53,991 nt of DNA from JAENVU01 sp046598395 (GTDB taxonomy: Bacteria > Actinomycetota > Acidimicrobiia > IMCC26256 > JAENVU01): positions 1-53,991 of the forward strand of contig JBKJIQ010000034.1 of assembly GCA_046598395.1 (NCBI GenBank), in the 5' to 3' direction. Positions 1 to 8,892 of the stretch are shown piece after piece (the first letter of the stretch is position 1; every line of letters begins with the position of its first letter). The notes below the pieces were generated by a model that was not told where the DNA came from, ran no database searches, and saw nothing but the letters and a program-made list of their open reading frames with translations. The translations under genes and the position numbers were made by a program.

Positions 1-1
1 G

Positions 2-436
2 GTGATCCTCGTGATCCTGTTCGTCTCGCTGAGCTTCGTCGCCTCGATTTTCCTCGGCGTGAAGCGCCCCACCAAGGCCAAGACGGCACCGTATGAGTGC
101 GGCATCGTCCCCGAGCAGGAGCCCGTCGAGCGCTTCCCGGTCAAGTTCTACCTGGTCGCTCTCGCGTTCATCGTCCTCGACGTCGAGATCATTTTTCTCT
201 ACCCCTTCGCCACCATCTTCCGCTCCCTCGGTGGCTACGGCCTCGCGATGATGGGCACCTTCCTCCTCGTGCTGATCGTCCCTTTCGCCTATCTCCTCAG
301 CGTGGGCGCGCTCTCCTGGGGCCCGGTGAGCCAGGTCGCCAGCCGCATCGTGCGCCCGGTGCTGCGAGCCGCGGGCATGCCCGACGGTGTGGCGCAGCAA
401 CCCGTGGTACCGAGCCCCGAACAAGAAGCGGCGTAG
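2..436 (+). CDS. nuoA: NADH-quinone oxidoreductase subunit A, 14-subunit operon (5' partial)
   Basis: This is a small membrane subunit of the complex I arm; it lies next to NuoH and NuoJ in the proton-pumping domain. The stretch from YECGIVPEQEP through FPVKFYLVALAFIVLDVEI to FLYPFA is the family signature, and two further hydrophobic segments follow at about residues 48-68 and 77-98. The first membrane helix is only partly present because the window begins inside the gene, so the GTG at base 2 is almost certainly not the true start. A polar tail of about 35 residues extends past the usual C-terminus. The stop lies 4 nt before nuoB, as the first visible member of the operon. Confidence 0.93.
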   Translation: MILVILFVSLSFVASIFLGVKRPTKAKTAPYECGIVPEQEPVERFPVKFYLVALAFIVLDVEIIFLYPFATIFRSLGGYGLAMMGTFLLVLIVPFAYLLSVGALSWGPVSQVASRIVRPVLRAAGMPDGVAQQPVVPSPEQEAA

Positions 437-440
437 CGCG

Positions 441-1007
441 ATGGGTCTCGACGCGATTCCGTACAACTTTCTCACTGGTCGGCTCGAAGACCTCGTCCGC
501 TGGGCGCGTCGCAACTCGGTGATGCCCGCCACGTTCGGTCTCGCGTGTTGCGCGATCGAGATGATGGCCACCGGCGCCGCGCACTACGACCTCGCCCGCT
601 TCGGCATGGAGACCTTCCGCGCCAGCCCGCGCCAAGCCGACCTCATGATCGTCGCCGGCCGAGTGAGCCAGAAGATGGCCCCCGTCCTGCGCCAGGTCTA
701 TGACCAGATGGTGGAGCCCAAGTGGGTCATCTCCATGGGCGTCTGCGCGAGCAGCGGCGGCATGTTCAACAACTACGCCATCGTCCAAGGTGTGGACCAG
801 ATCGTGCCCGTGGATGTCTACGTTCCCGGTTGCCCGCCCGGCCCCGAGACCCTCCTTCACGGCATCATCACGCTGCACGAACAGATCCGCACCGGCGAGC
901 TCCTCAAGCGCCGCGACGCCTCGCCCACGGGCGGTGCCGGTATCGAAATCGCCCAGCAGGACGGGGTGTTGGTCGATCTGCCCACCCTCAAGCCGGCGAG
1001 CGTTTGA
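441..1007 (+). CDS. nuoB: NADH-quinone oxidoreductase subunit B, 14-subunit operon
   Basis: NuoB carries the terminal 4Fe-4S cluster N2 that passes electrons to quinone, in the peripheral arm next to NuoD. The protein is 188 aa. The tandem cysteines are in FGLACCAIEMM, the third ligand is in ISMGVCASSGG and the fourth in VPGCPPGPE, so all N2 ligands are present. I chose ATG 441 because it follows the nuoA stop by 4 nt and gives the usual N-terminus; an in-frame upstream start at 387 would lie inside nuoA. The gene ends 5 nt before the nuoC start. A paralogue lies at 22422. Confidence 0.96.
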   Translation: MGLDAIPYNFLTGRLEDLVRWARRNSVMPATFGLACCAIEMMATGAAHYDLARFGMETFRASPRQADLMIVAGRVSQKMAPVLRQVYDQMVEPKWVISMGVCASSGGMFNNYAIVQGVDQIVPVDVYVPGCPPGPETLLHGIITLHEQIRTGELLKRRDASPTGGAGIEIAQQDGVLVDLPTLKPASV

Positions 1008-1012
1008 CCCTG

Positions 1013-1597
1013 ATGACGGAGTCCGCCGCGCCCGAAACCGACGTCGCTCGTGAAGAAGAGCACAAGCTCCCCGCGACCGAAAAGCCCGTGCCATCGGATG
1101 AGGTCGCCGCGGCCCTCTGCGCTCGCTTCGACGGCGCGGTGTTTCACAACTCGCACGGCCAAGCCGTCGTGTACCTCGACCGCGCCCACTGGGCCGACGC
1201 CGCCACCTACTTGCGCGACGACGAACAGTTCACCTCCTGTCTCGACGTCACCGCCGTGGATCATCTCGGCGACGTCGACCGGCTCTCCATCCCCGGCGTG
1301 AACCCCGAGCGCTTCGAGATCGTTGCGAGTTTCTTGTCGCACGCGCGCAACCGCCGTGTCCGGTTGATCACCGAAGTGCCGGTATCGGATCCGTCGATCG
1401 CGAGCATCACGGCGATCTATCCCGGCATGAACTTCGCGGAGCGCGAAGTGTTCGACCTCTACGGCATCACCTTCCACGGCCACCCCGAACTCACCCGCAT
1501 CCTCATGCCCGACGATTGGGTGGGCCATCCCCTGCGCAAGGACGACGCCCCCGCGCGCGTCCCGGTCACATTCAAAGGCGACCCGGGCCCGCGATGA
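1013..1597 (+). CDS. nuoC: NADH-quinone oxidoreductase subunit C, 14-subunit operon
   Basis: NuoC is a peripheral-arm subunit without cofactors (30 kDa family) that packs against NuoD and NuoI. The protein is 194 aa. The family signature is clear near the C-terminus: IYPGMNFAEREVFDLYGI followed by HPELTRILMPDDW and GHPLRKD. The first 35 residues are a polar, acidic leader. ATG 1013 was chosen because it follows the nuoB stop by 5 nt; the open frame extends upstream to 722 but that part overlaps nuoB. The stop overlaps the nuoD start in an ATGA arrangement, which suggests translational coupling. NuoC and NuoD are separate genes, not fused as in E. coli. Confidence 0.94.
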   Translation: MTESAAPETDVAREEEHKLPATEKPVPSDEVAAALCARFDGAVFHNSHGQAVVYLDRAHWADAATYLRDDEQFTSCLDVTAVDHLGDVDRLSIPGVNPERFEIVASFLSHARNRRVRLITEVPVSDPSIASITAIYPGMNFAEREVFDLYGITFHGHPELTRILMPDDWVGHPLRKDDAPARVPVTFKGDPGPR

Positions 1598-2982
1598 ACG
1601 AGATAGAAACCGGCGACCTCGAAGTGATCGAAGAAGTGATCGATGACGACGAGATGTTCGATGACGACGAGTCCATCGACACGAACGTGGTGACCGACGA
1701 GGCACTGGCCGCCGAGCAGACGCGCCTCGAACGTCAGACCGACGAAGGCGAGCAGCTCCTCACCCAGCAATCCGAGATCGTCGTGACCGGGGGGCCGTGG
1801 CCCGAGGTCGAAGGCGAAAGCCAGACGATGATCATCAACATGGGGCCCCAGCACCCGTCCACGCACGGTGTGCTGCGCATCATGATGGAGCTCGACGGCG
1901 AGACCGTGGTGCGGGCCAAGCCGATCGTCGGTTACCTGCATACGGGCATGGAAAAGACCGGCGAGCAGCTCACCTACGTGCAGGGCTGCACCAACGTGAC
2001 CCGCATGGATTACGCCTCGCCGATCGCGAACGAACTCGTCTTTTCCATGGCCGTGGAACAGCTCCTCGACGTGGAAGTCCCCGACCGCGCGATCTGGATC
2101 CGCATGCTCCTCGCCGAGCTGAGCCGCATGGCCAGCCACCTGCTCTTCCAAGCGAGCAACGGCATGGACCTCGGCGCGATCTCGATGATGCTCTACGGCT
2201 GGCGCGAGCGCGAAGAAACGCTGCGGGTGCTCGAGCTCATCACCGGCCTGCGCATGAACCACAACTTCGTGCGCCCCGGTGGCGTGGCCGCCGATCTGCC
2301 CGAGGGTTGGCAGGGCGCGTGCCTCGAACTCTGCGAGACGGTGGAGCGCGGCATCGCCGAGTACGACGCGCTCCTCACCGGCAACCCGATCTGGCTCGAG
2401 CGCATGGTGGGCGTGGGCGTGATCACCAAGGAAGAGGCGCTCGGATTCGCGGCGAGTGGCCCGATCCTGCGCTCCACCGGATTCGCCTGGGACCTGCGCA
2501 AGACCCAGCCGTACCTGGCCTATGACCAGGTGGAGTTCGACGTCATCTACACCGAGAACGGCGACTGCTTCGACCGCTACCGCATCCGGCTGTACGAGAT
2601 CGCGGAGTCCATCAAGATCGTGCGCCAGTGCGTGGACATGATGCCGAGCGGCGACTACCGCGTGCAGGACAAGAAGGTCACCCCGCCACCGCGTGCGCGC
2701 ATCGACGAGTCGATGGAAGCGCTCATCCACCATTTCAAACTCTTCACCGAAGGCTTCCGCGTACCCGCGGGCGAGACCTACGCGTACGCCGAGTCACCCC
2801 GCGGCGAGGTGGGTTGCTACATGGTGAGCGACGGCACCGGGAAGCCCATCCGCATGCATGTGCGCGGCCCGTCCTTCTACAACCTGCAAACGATGCAACC
2901 GATGATCAAGAACCGCATGGTCGCCGACGGTGTGGCCATCATCTCCAGCGTCGACCCCATCATGGGCGAGGTGGACCGATGA
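1594..2982 (+). CDS. nuoD: NADH-quinone oxidoreductase subunit D, 14-subunit operon
   Basis: NuoD is the 49 kDa subunit that forms the quinone-reduction pocket with NuoB. The protein is 462 aa, longer than usual because of an acidic leader of about 70 residues rich in Asp, Glu and Ile. The core begins at MIINMGPQHPSTHGVLR. The quinone-site residues are canonical: His91 in HPSTHG, Tyr140 in RMDY and Asp192 in GMDLGA (numbered from this start and aligned by spacing to Thermus H38, Y87, D139). The position matching mitochondrial NDUFS2 Arg85 is Thr117 (LHTGMEK). The C-terminus is the standard SSVDPIMGEVDR. ATG 1594 overlaps the nuoC stop. A divergent paralogue is at 23768. Confidence 0.96.
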   Translation: MNEIETGDLEVIEEVIDDDEMFDDDESIDTNVVTDEALAAEQTRLERQTDEGEQLLTQQSEIVVTGGPWPEVEGESQTMIINMGPQHPSTHGVLRIMMELDGETVVRAKPIVGYLHTGMEKTGEQLTYVQGCTNVTRMDYASPIANELVFSMAVEQLLDVEVPDRAIWIRMLLAELSRMASHLLFQASNGMDLGAISMMLYGWREREETLRVLELITGLRMNHNFVRPGGVAADLPEGWQGACLELCETVERGIAEYDALLTGNPIWLERMVGVGVITKEEALGFAASGPILRSTGFAWDLRKTQPYLAYDQVEFDVIYTENGDCFDRYRIRLYEIAESIKIVRQCVDMMPSGDYRVQDKKVTPPPRARIDESMEALIHHFKLFTEGFRVPAGETYAYAESPRGEVGCYMVSDGTGKPIRMHVRGPSFYNLQTMQPMIKNRMVADGVAIISSVDPIMGEVDR

Positions 2983-3074
2983 CGTTCAACGCCGCCAACC
3001 CCCGTTCACTGTGCGCGTGCCCTCTCCACCCGTGGAATACGCACAATGAACAGGCCGAGGAGCGGGAACGATGA
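2979..3074 (+). CDS. 31-codon micro-ORF bridging nuoD and nuoE
   Basis: This small frame starts with an ATG overlapping the nuoD stop (ATGA) and ends with a TGA overlapping the nuoE start (again ATGA). The predicted peptide is 31 aa, begins MTFNAANPRSLCACPL and ends EQAEERER. I do not recognise it. The purine-rich GAGGAGCGGGAACG at its 3' end would serve as the nuoE ribosome-binding site. It may act only to carry ribosomes across the junction rather than make a functional peptide. A second 31-codon frame with the same double overlap lies between nuoF and nuoG. Confidence 0.35.
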   Translation: MTFNAANPRSLCACPLHPWNTHNEQAEERER

Positions 3075-3574
3075 CTGCCGCGGGACACTTCAACGCGACG
3101 AACCGCGCGCGGGCCCACGAGATCGTGGCGCAGTACCCGCGGGCCAAGAGTGCGATCCTGCCGCTCGCGCACCTCGCCCAGGATCAAGACGGATGGCTGA
3201 GCCCCGAAGCGATGCGCGAGATCGCGAGCCTCACCGGCGTCACCCCCGCCGAGGTGCTCGGCACGTGCAGCTTCTACACCATGTTCAAGCGCAAGCCCTG
3301 CGGGAAATACCTCGTGAGCGTGTGCACGAACGTCACCTGTCTCGTACTCGGTGGACCGGAAATTCTCGAACACCTCGAAGGCCGCTACGCGAACGACGCG
3401 GAGGTGACCGTGGAAGAAGTCGAGTGTCTCGCCGCGTGTGGCAACGCGCCCTCGATGCAGGTGAACTACGAGTTCCACGAACACCTCAACCCGGAACTCG
3501 CCGCCGCGGTGGTCGACGACTACAAGTCTGGCGCCCTGGCCGCTCGCACCATCTCCGGAAGCAAGACCTCATGA
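3071..3574 (+). CDS. nuoE: NADH-quinone oxidoreductase subunit E
   Basis: NuoE is the 24 kDa thioredoxin-like 2Fe-2S subunit (cluster N1a) of the NADH-oxidising module. The protein is 167 aa. The four cluster ligands are visible as CTNVTC (the first pair) and CLAACGNAP (the second pair, downstream of VEEVE). The N-terminal helical part, with REIASLTGVTPAEVLGTCSF, is also typical. ATG 3071 follows a purine-rich sequence and the stop overlaps the nuoF ATG by 4 nt. This gene has no counterpart in the second complex I operon at 22069-32415. Confidence 0.96.
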   Translation: MTAAGHFNATNRARAHEIVAQYPRAKSAILPLAHLAQDQDGWLSPEAMREIASLTGVTPAEVLGTCSFYTMFKRKPCGKYLVSVCTNVTCLVLGGPEILEHLEGRYANDAEVTVEEVECLAACGNAPSMQVNYEFHEHLNPELAAAVVDDYKSGALAARTISGSKTS

Positions 3575-4902
3575 CGGCCACTGAGACTCGCCTCGTCACC
3601 GCGCGCTTGCGCGACCGTCCGCAGGATTCGTGGACGATGGAAGGCTTCCTTGCGTCCGGCGGCTACACCGCGCTGCGCCAGGCGCTCGGCATGGACGCCG
3701 CCGCCATCGGTCCTGAGGTCCTTGCCCCATCCGGCCTGCGTGGCCGAGGTGGGGCCGGGTTCCCTGCCGCCACCAAGTGGTCGTTCCTGCCCAAGGACTC
3801 GTTCCCGCGCTACCTGGTGGTGAACGGCGACGAAGGCGAACCGTCCACCTTCAAAGACCGCATGCTGGTGGAACTCGACCCGCACCAGCTCATCGAAGGC
3901 ATCGCGATTGCGTCCTACGCGATCGGTTGCAACCAGGCGTTCGTGTACCTGCGCGGCGAGTTCGCACTCGGCTACGAACGGTTGACCCAGGCCATCAAGG
4001 ACGCGCACGAGAAGGGCTTCCTGGGCACGAACATTCAAGGATCGGGCTACGACCTCGAGATCGTCGTGCACCGCGGCGCGGGTGCCTACATCTGTGGTGA
4101 AGAGACCGCGCTGCTCGAGAGCCTCGAAGGTGAGCGCGGCATGCCGCGTATCCGCCCGCCGTTCCCCGCCATCGCGGGCCTCTACGCCAAGCCCACCGTC
4201 GTCAACAACGTGGAGACGCTCTCCACCTTGCCGCACATTCTGCAAATGGGTGGTGCCAAGTACGCGGAGCTCGGTGTGAACAAGTCCACCGGTACGCGCA
4301 TCTTCTCGCTCTCCGGTCACGTGAAGCGACCCGGAAACTACGAGGTCGAGCTCGGCATCACGTTCCGCGATCTCATCGAATCACCCGAGCTCGGCGGCGG
4401 CGTGCCCAACGGCCGCAAGGTCAAGTTCTTCGTGCCCGGCGGCGCATCGAGTCAGTGGCTCACCGGATCCGACGAGCACCTCGACGCGCCGCTCGACATG
4501 GACTTCGTGCAGCAGACCTACAGCGTGATGCTCGGATCCGGCGCGGTGATGGTCTTTGACGACACCACGAACCCCGCGCTCATCGCGTGGCGGCTCGCCA
4601 AATTCTTCGCCCACGAGAGCTGCGGCAAATGCACGCCGTGTCGTGAAGGCGCGGGTTGGATCGAAAAAGTCCTCTACCGGATCTCGCACGGCCAAGGTCG
4701 CCCGAATGATCTCGACCTCCTGTTCGACGTTGGTAACTCCATCTCCCCGGGCGTCCTCAACGCTCCCTTCACTCAGACCACGATCTGTCCGCTCGGACCG
4801 TCCGCGGTCTCGGGCGTCGCGAGCCTGCACAAGTACTTCAAGGAAGAGGTCGAGGCGATGTGCACCAACGGCCACGCGTCGATCCCGGTGAGCGCGTCAT
4901 GA
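3571..4902 (+). CDS. nuoF: NADH-quinone oxidoreductase subunit F (NADH/FMN-binding)
   Basis: NuoF binds NADH and FMN and holds 4Fe-4S cluster N3; it is the electron entry point of complex I. The protein is 443 aa, the normal size. The glycine-rich GLRGRGGAGFPAATKW (near residue 52) and GAGAYICGEETALLESLEG (near residue 170) are the FMN and NADH sites. ESCGKCTPCREG (near residue 349) and the later cysteine in TTICPLG supply the N3 ligands. ATG 3571 overlaps the nuoE stop; the longer upstream frame is not coding. The stop overlaps the micro-ORF before nuoG. There is no paralogue in the second operon. Confidence 0.97.
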   Translation: MTATETRLVTARLRDRPQDSWTMEGFLASGGYTALRQALGMDAAAIGPEVLAPSGLRGRGGAGFPAATKWSFLPKDSFPRYLVVNGDEGEPSTFKDRMLVELDPHQLIEGIAIASYAIGCNQAFVYLRGEFALGYERLTQAIKDAHEKGFLGTNIQGSGYDLEIVVHRGAGAYICGEETALLESLEGERGMPRIRPPFPAIAGLYAKPTVVNNVETLSTLPHILQMGGAKYAELGVNKSTGTRIFSLSGHVKRPGNYEVELGITFRDLIESPELGGGVPNGRKVKFFVPGGASSQWLTGSDEHLDAPLDMDFVQQTYSVMLGSGAVMVFDDTTNPALIAWRLAKFFAHESCGKCTPCREGAGWIEKVLYRISHGQGRPNDLDLLFDVGNSISPGVLNAPFTQTTICPLGPSAVSGVASLHKYFKEEVEAMCTNGHASIPVSAS

Positions 4903-4994
4903 GTGAGGCGTCGACTCCGGTGAACTCCCCAACCACCTCGCCGAGCGTGGCCCGAGCGGCCCGCCCCGCAGGGGCAAGAGCGGGAGTGTCATGA
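4899..4994 (+). CDS. 31-codon micro-ORF bridging nuoF and nuoG
   Basis: This frame begins with an ATG overlapping the nuoF stop and ends with a TGA overlapping the nuoG ATG, with ATGA overlaps at both ends. The peptide of 31 aa starts MSEASTPVNSPTTSPSV and is rich in Ser, Ala and Arg; no family is recognised. It contains a small GC hairpin (GCCCC-GCA-GGGGC at 4963-4975) just before the GGGAG ribosome-binding site of nuoG. Its length is identical to the nuoD-nuoE micro-ORF although the sequences are unrelated. It may be only a coupling device. Confidence 0.33.
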   Translation: MSEASTPVNSPTTSPSVARAARPAGARAGVS

Positions 4995-7681
4995 CCGAAC
5001 TCGTCAGCATCACGATCGACGGCACGACGGTGCAGGTCCCCAAGGGCGAAGTGCTGATCAAGGCCGCGCAGGAGCACGGCACCTATATTCCGCGGTTCTG
5101 CTGGCACGAGCGCATGAAGCCCGTGGGCATGTGCCGCATGTGTCTCGTGGAGATCGAAGGGGTGCGGGGGTTTCCGCCTGCCTGCACCACGCCGGTGGCC
5201 GAGGGCATGGTGGTCACCACGGTGTCCGACACCGTGAAAGATGTGCAGGACGGCGTGCTCGAACTCCTGCTCGTGAATCACCCCCTCGATTGCCCGGTGT
5301 GTGACCGCGGCGGCGAGTGTCCGCTCCAGGACACCACCCTCGCGTTCGGCCCTGGTGAGTCGCGCTTCACCGAAGAGAAGCGGCACTGGGTCAAGCCGAT
5401 TCCGATCTCCGATCTCGTGCTGCTCGACCGCGAACGCTGCATCCAGTGTGCGCGTTGCACGCGGTTCGCCGATGAGATTGCCGGCGACCCGCTCATCACG
5501 TTCGGCGAGCGCGGCGGCTACACCGAGATCACCACGTTTCCCGACGAGCCGTTCGCGTCGTACTTCTCCGGCAACGTTGTGCAGATCTGTCCGGTGGGCG
5601 CGCTCACCGCCAAGCCGTATCGGTTCAAGGCGCGGCCGTGGGACTTGAGCGCAACCGAAACCAGTTGCACCACGTGCGCGGTGCACTGCCGCGGCGCGCT
5701 GGAGTCGAGTTCGAACCGCCTGGTGCGGCTCCTCGGTGTGGACAGCGAACCGATCAACCACGGTTGGCTGTGCGACAAAGGCCGCTACGGATACGACGCC
5801 GTGCACAGTGAGGCGCGGATCACGCGTCCGATGATTCGCCGCGGCGGCGAACTCGTGGCGTGCTCGTGGCCCGAGGCGCTCGACGCCGCGGCCGACGCGC
5901 TGCGTGCTGCACTCGCGAAGAACGGCGCGTCGAGTATCGCGGTGCTCGGTGGTGCGCGCGGCACCAACGAAGACGCCTACGTGTGGGCCCGGTTCGCCAA
6001 GGGTGTGCTGCGCACCGACAACGTGGATGCGCAGATGGGCGACGGACTCCCCGCCGAGGTCGCGCTCGGCCTTCCGCACGCAACCATCGCGGATCTCGAT
6101 ACCGCACGGGCGATCGTGCTGCTCGGTGTGGACATCAAAGAAGAACTTCCGGTCCTCTTCCTGCGCGCGCGGCGCGCCGCGGTAGAGCTTGGGGTTCCGT
6201 TGATCGAGATCACTCCCACTGCCACCGGTCTCGCCCGGTACGCCACCGCCAGTCTGCAGTATGCGCCCGGCGAACAGGCCGATGTGGCCACCTCGTTCGT
6301 GGCCGCCCTTGGTGGCAACGCCGGGAGCGACGAGGGGCTGCAAGCCGCCGTGGCTGCAATCGCCGGCCGCGAGGGTCATGTGGTGGTGATCGCCGGGCGC
6401 GGCAACCTGGCCGAGCACAGCGACGCGACCGTCGCTGCGATCGGTGAACTCACCGGGTTGGACGACGCCCGCTTCATCGTGGCGTTGCGCCGCAGCAACG
6501 TGCGCGGCGCGCTCGACCTCGGTCTCGCGCCCGGGTTCCTTCCGGGCCGGATCAGCCTGGAGGCCGGCCGCGACTGGTTCGAAGACGCATGGGGCGCCGT
6601 GCCCACCGAGCGCGGGCTCGACGCACTCGGGATCCTCGATGCTGCCGCGAACGCCACGATCGATGCGCTCGTCCTGTTGGGCGCCGATCCCCACAACGAT
6701 TGTCCCGACCGCTCGCTGGCCGTCAAGGGCGTGGCCGGCGCGAAGTTCGTGATCGCGGTCGACATGTTCCTGAACGACAGCAACCGTGACGCGGATGTGT
6801 TCCTCCCCGTCACCACCTGGGGCGAGCAGGACGGCAGCGTCACCAACGTTGAGGGCCGAGTCCAGCGGGTGGCGCGCAAGGTGTCGGCCGATGGCACGGC
6901 GATGCCCGACTGGCGCATCGCCGGCGAGTTGGCCTTGCGGCTGCGCGAAGACTTCGACCTCGCCACCGCCGAAGAAGTCCAAGACGAGATCGCGCGGGTG
7001 GCACCGGCCTACGCCGGGGTCGACGCCACGTTGTTGAGCCGGGCCCGCGATGGCGCGGTGCTGCCGATCTCCGAACACCCGAGCGAGTTGGTGCTCGGTC
7101 GCCTGTCGATGACCTTGACCGACGCATCGTGGGAACCCATCGCGCCCGGACAGGCCGATGGCGCGGTGATCGAGGTCGATATCGAGGTCGACGTTGAAGT
7201 CGACATCGAGGTTGCCGTGGCCGTCGACCCGGCTGATGAATCCGTTGAGGTATCTCTGGTCGAGACCGTCCTCGAGACCGTCACGGTGGTCGAGCGCGAG
7301 GCGCCGGCACTCCACCGCTGGGATGGGGTCACCGCGACCCCGAGTCGGCCGGGCCGCGACGCCTACGCTCTCCGCCTCGTGAGCAGCCGAGTCCTCTACG
7401 ACGGTGGTGTGATGGCCGGCGCGACCCCATCGTTCGGTGCGCTCGTGCGTGACGGCGAGTTGTTGGTCAATCCCCAGGACCGCGACCGGATCGGCGTTGC
7501 CGATGGCGACACCGTGCGCGTGACCTCGGCTCATGGCCAGCTCGACCTACCGATGCGAGCCGATGCCGGAGTGCCACTCGGCAACGCGGTGTTGCCGTGG
7601 AACCTGCCGAAGCATCTCGCGGCCGATCTCGTGGATGCCGGGAGCGCCGTGACCGATCTGCGCGTGGAGTCGAAACGATGA
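4991..7681 (+). CDS. nuoG: NADH-quinone oxidoreductase subunit G
   Basis: NuoG is the largest peripheral subunit; it relays electrons from NuoF to NuoI. The protein is 896 aa. In order it shows a 2Fe-2S domain (CWHERMKPVGMCRMC, later Cys in FPPAC), the His-Cys3 4Fe-4S site (HPLDCPVCDRGGEC), a second 4Fe-4S site (CIQCARCTRF with CPVGAL), then CTTCAVHCRG opening a molybdopterin-oxidoreductase-like domain, and a C-terminal molydopterin-dinucleotide-binding-like domain. Near residues 725-770 lies an acidic, low-complexity insert built of IEVD/VEVD units. ATG 4991 overlaps the preceding micro-ORF; the stop overlaps nuoH. Confidence 0.96.
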   Translation: MTELVSITIDGTTVQVPKGEVLIKAAQEHGTYIPRFCWHERMKPVGMCRMCLVEIEGVRGFPPACTTPVAEGMVVTTVSDTVKDVQDGVLELLLVNHPLDCPVCDRGGECPLQDTTLAFGPGESRFTEEKRHWVKPIPISDLVLLDRERCIQCARCTRFADEIAGDPLITFGERGGYTEITTFPDEPFASYFSGNVVQICPVGALTAKPYRFKARPWDLSATETSCTTCAVHCRGALESSSNRLVRLLGVDSEPINHGWLCDKGRYGYDAVHSEARITRPMIRRGGELVACSWPEALDAAADALRAALAKNGASSIAVLGGARGTNEDAYVWARFAKGVLRTDNVDAQMGDGLPAEVALGLPHATIADLDTARAIVLLGVDIKEELPVLFLRARRAAVELGVPLIEITPTATGLARYATASLQYAPGEQADVATSFVAALGGNAGSDEGLQAAVAAIAGREGHVVVIAGRGNLAEHSDATVAAIGELTGLDDARFIVALRRSNVRGALDLGLAPGFLPGRISLEAGRDWFEDAWGAVPTERGLDALGILDAAANATIDALVLLGADPHNDCPDRSLAVKGVAGAKFVIAVDMFLNDSNRDADVFLPVTTWGEQDGSVTNVEGRVQRVARKVSADGTAMPDWRIAGELALRLREDFDLATAEEVQDEIARVAPAYAGVDATLLSRARDGAVLPISEHPSELVLGRLSMTLTDASWEPIAPGQADGAVIEVDIEVDVEVDIEVAVAVDPADESVEVSLVETVLETVTVVEREAPALHRWDGVTATPSRPGRDAYALRLVSSRVLYDGGVMAGATPSFGALVRDGELLVNPQDRDRIGVADGDTVRVTSAHGQLDLPMRADAGVPLGNAVLPWNLPKHLAADLVDAGSAVTDLRVESKR

Positions 7682-8892
7682 CCCCGAGCGCAGCAGTGGT
7701 GGCGGCGGATCCGCTCCTCAGTCACGGGATCGACCTCGAGGTCGTCCTGATCGTGATCGCGAAAACCGTGGTGATTTTCGCGCTGCTGCTCGTACTGGTG
7801 ATGTTCTACATCTGGTTCATGCGCAAGGTCATCGCCGACATGCAGAACCGGATCGGCCCGGCGAAGGCGGGACCGTGGGGGATTCTCCAAACCCTGGCCG
7901 ACGGCATCAAGTTCTTCTTCAAGGAACAGTCGATCCCCGACACTGCCGATCGCACCGTCTTTCGCCTTGCCCCCTACCTCTCGGTGATCCCCGCGTTCCT
8001 CGCGTTCTCGATCATCCCGATCGGCGGCCGGGTTTCCATCGCCGGCCATCAGACCTACATCCAGCTCGTAGATCCGCCCATCGGCGTGCTGTTCCTGCTC
8101 ATGATGTCGGGCATCGGCCTCTATGGCGTGATGCTCGCCGGGTGGGCCAGTGGCTCGAAGTATCCGCTCCTCGGTTCGGTGCGGGCCTCCGCCCAGTTGC
8201 TCTCGTACGAGGCCGCGTTCGGACTGTCGATCGTGGCGGTCTTGTTGCACTCGGGCACGTTGAGTACGCGCAGCATCGTGAACGCGCAGGCGTGGACGAA
8301 CTGGCACTCCTTCGTGACCGATTGGTACTGGAGCGTGGCCATCGTCTCGTTCGTGATCTTCGTGATCGCGGCGGTGGCGGAAACGAATCACCCTCCCTTC
8401 GACCTCGTGGAGGCCGAGCAGGAACTCGTCGGCGGATTCCACACCGAATACACGGGTATCCGGTTCGCGATCTTTTTCCTCGCCGAGTTCATGAACGTGA
8501 TCACGATGTCGGCCATCGCGGTCACGCTGTTCCTCGGCGGTCCTTCGGGCCCCGCGCTCGGGTTCCTGCCCGTGCACGGTGTGGTCAACGTCTGGTTCAT
8601 GCCGATCTTCTGGTTCTTCACCAAACTCATGGTCTTGTTGTTCGGCACCGTGTGGTTGCGGGCATCGCTGCCCCGGTTGCGCTATGACCAGTTGATGGAT
8701 CTCGGCTGGAAGTGGCTCATCGAGCTCGCGTTCCTTGCCGTGATGGTGACCGCGGTGGTCGTCATCGCGCGTGAACAGCGATGGGACCGTTGGATCGCCG
8801 TGCCCGCAGCCTTCGGGGGCGCGATCGCGATTCTCGGACTGCTGCGCCTGTGTATGCCCGCGCGCGACGAGACCGTCAGCGAGACCATCTAA
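7678..8892 (+). CDS. nuoH: NADH-quinone oxidoreductase subunit H, 14-subunit operon
   Basis: NuoH is the membrane subunit at the junction of the two arms and forms part of the quinone channel. The protein is 404 aa with about eight to nine hydrophobic segments. Signatures are NRIGPAKAGPWGILQTLADG with FFKEQ after it, and the cytoplasmic loop NHPPFDLVEAEQELVGGFHT followed by EYTGIRF. The C-terminal 60 residues add two extra hydrophobic stretches relative to its 342-aa paralogue at 24946. ATG 7678 overlaps the nuoG stop; the longer upstream frame is inside nuoG. It shares one base with nuoI. Confidence 0.95.
   Translation: MTPSAAVVAADPLLSHGIDLEVVLIVIAKTVVIFALLLVLVMFYIWFMRKVIADMQNRIGPAKAGPWGILQTLADGIKFFFKEQSIPDTADRTVFRLAPYLSVIPAFLAFSIIPIGGRVSIAGHQTYIQLVDPPIGVLFLLMMSGIGLYGVMLAGWASGSKYPLLGSVRASAQLLSYEAAFGLSIVAVLLHSGTLSTRSIVNAQAWTNWHSFVTDWYWSVAIVSFVIFVIAAVAETNHPPFDLVEAEQELVGGFHTEYTGIRFAIFFLAEFMNVITMSAIAVTLFLGGPSGPALGFLPVHGVVNVWFMPIFWFFTKLMVLLFGTVWLRASLPRLRYDQLMDLGWKWLIELAFLAVMVTAVVVIAREQRWDRWIAVPAAFGGAIAILGLLRLCMPARDETVSETI

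Noticed and set aside
4838..7534. Long minus-strand open frame of about 898 codons opposite nuoG
   Set aside because: It is antisense to a fully recognisable nuoG, has Arg/His-rich low-complexity translation and no recognised domain. High GC makes such shadows common.
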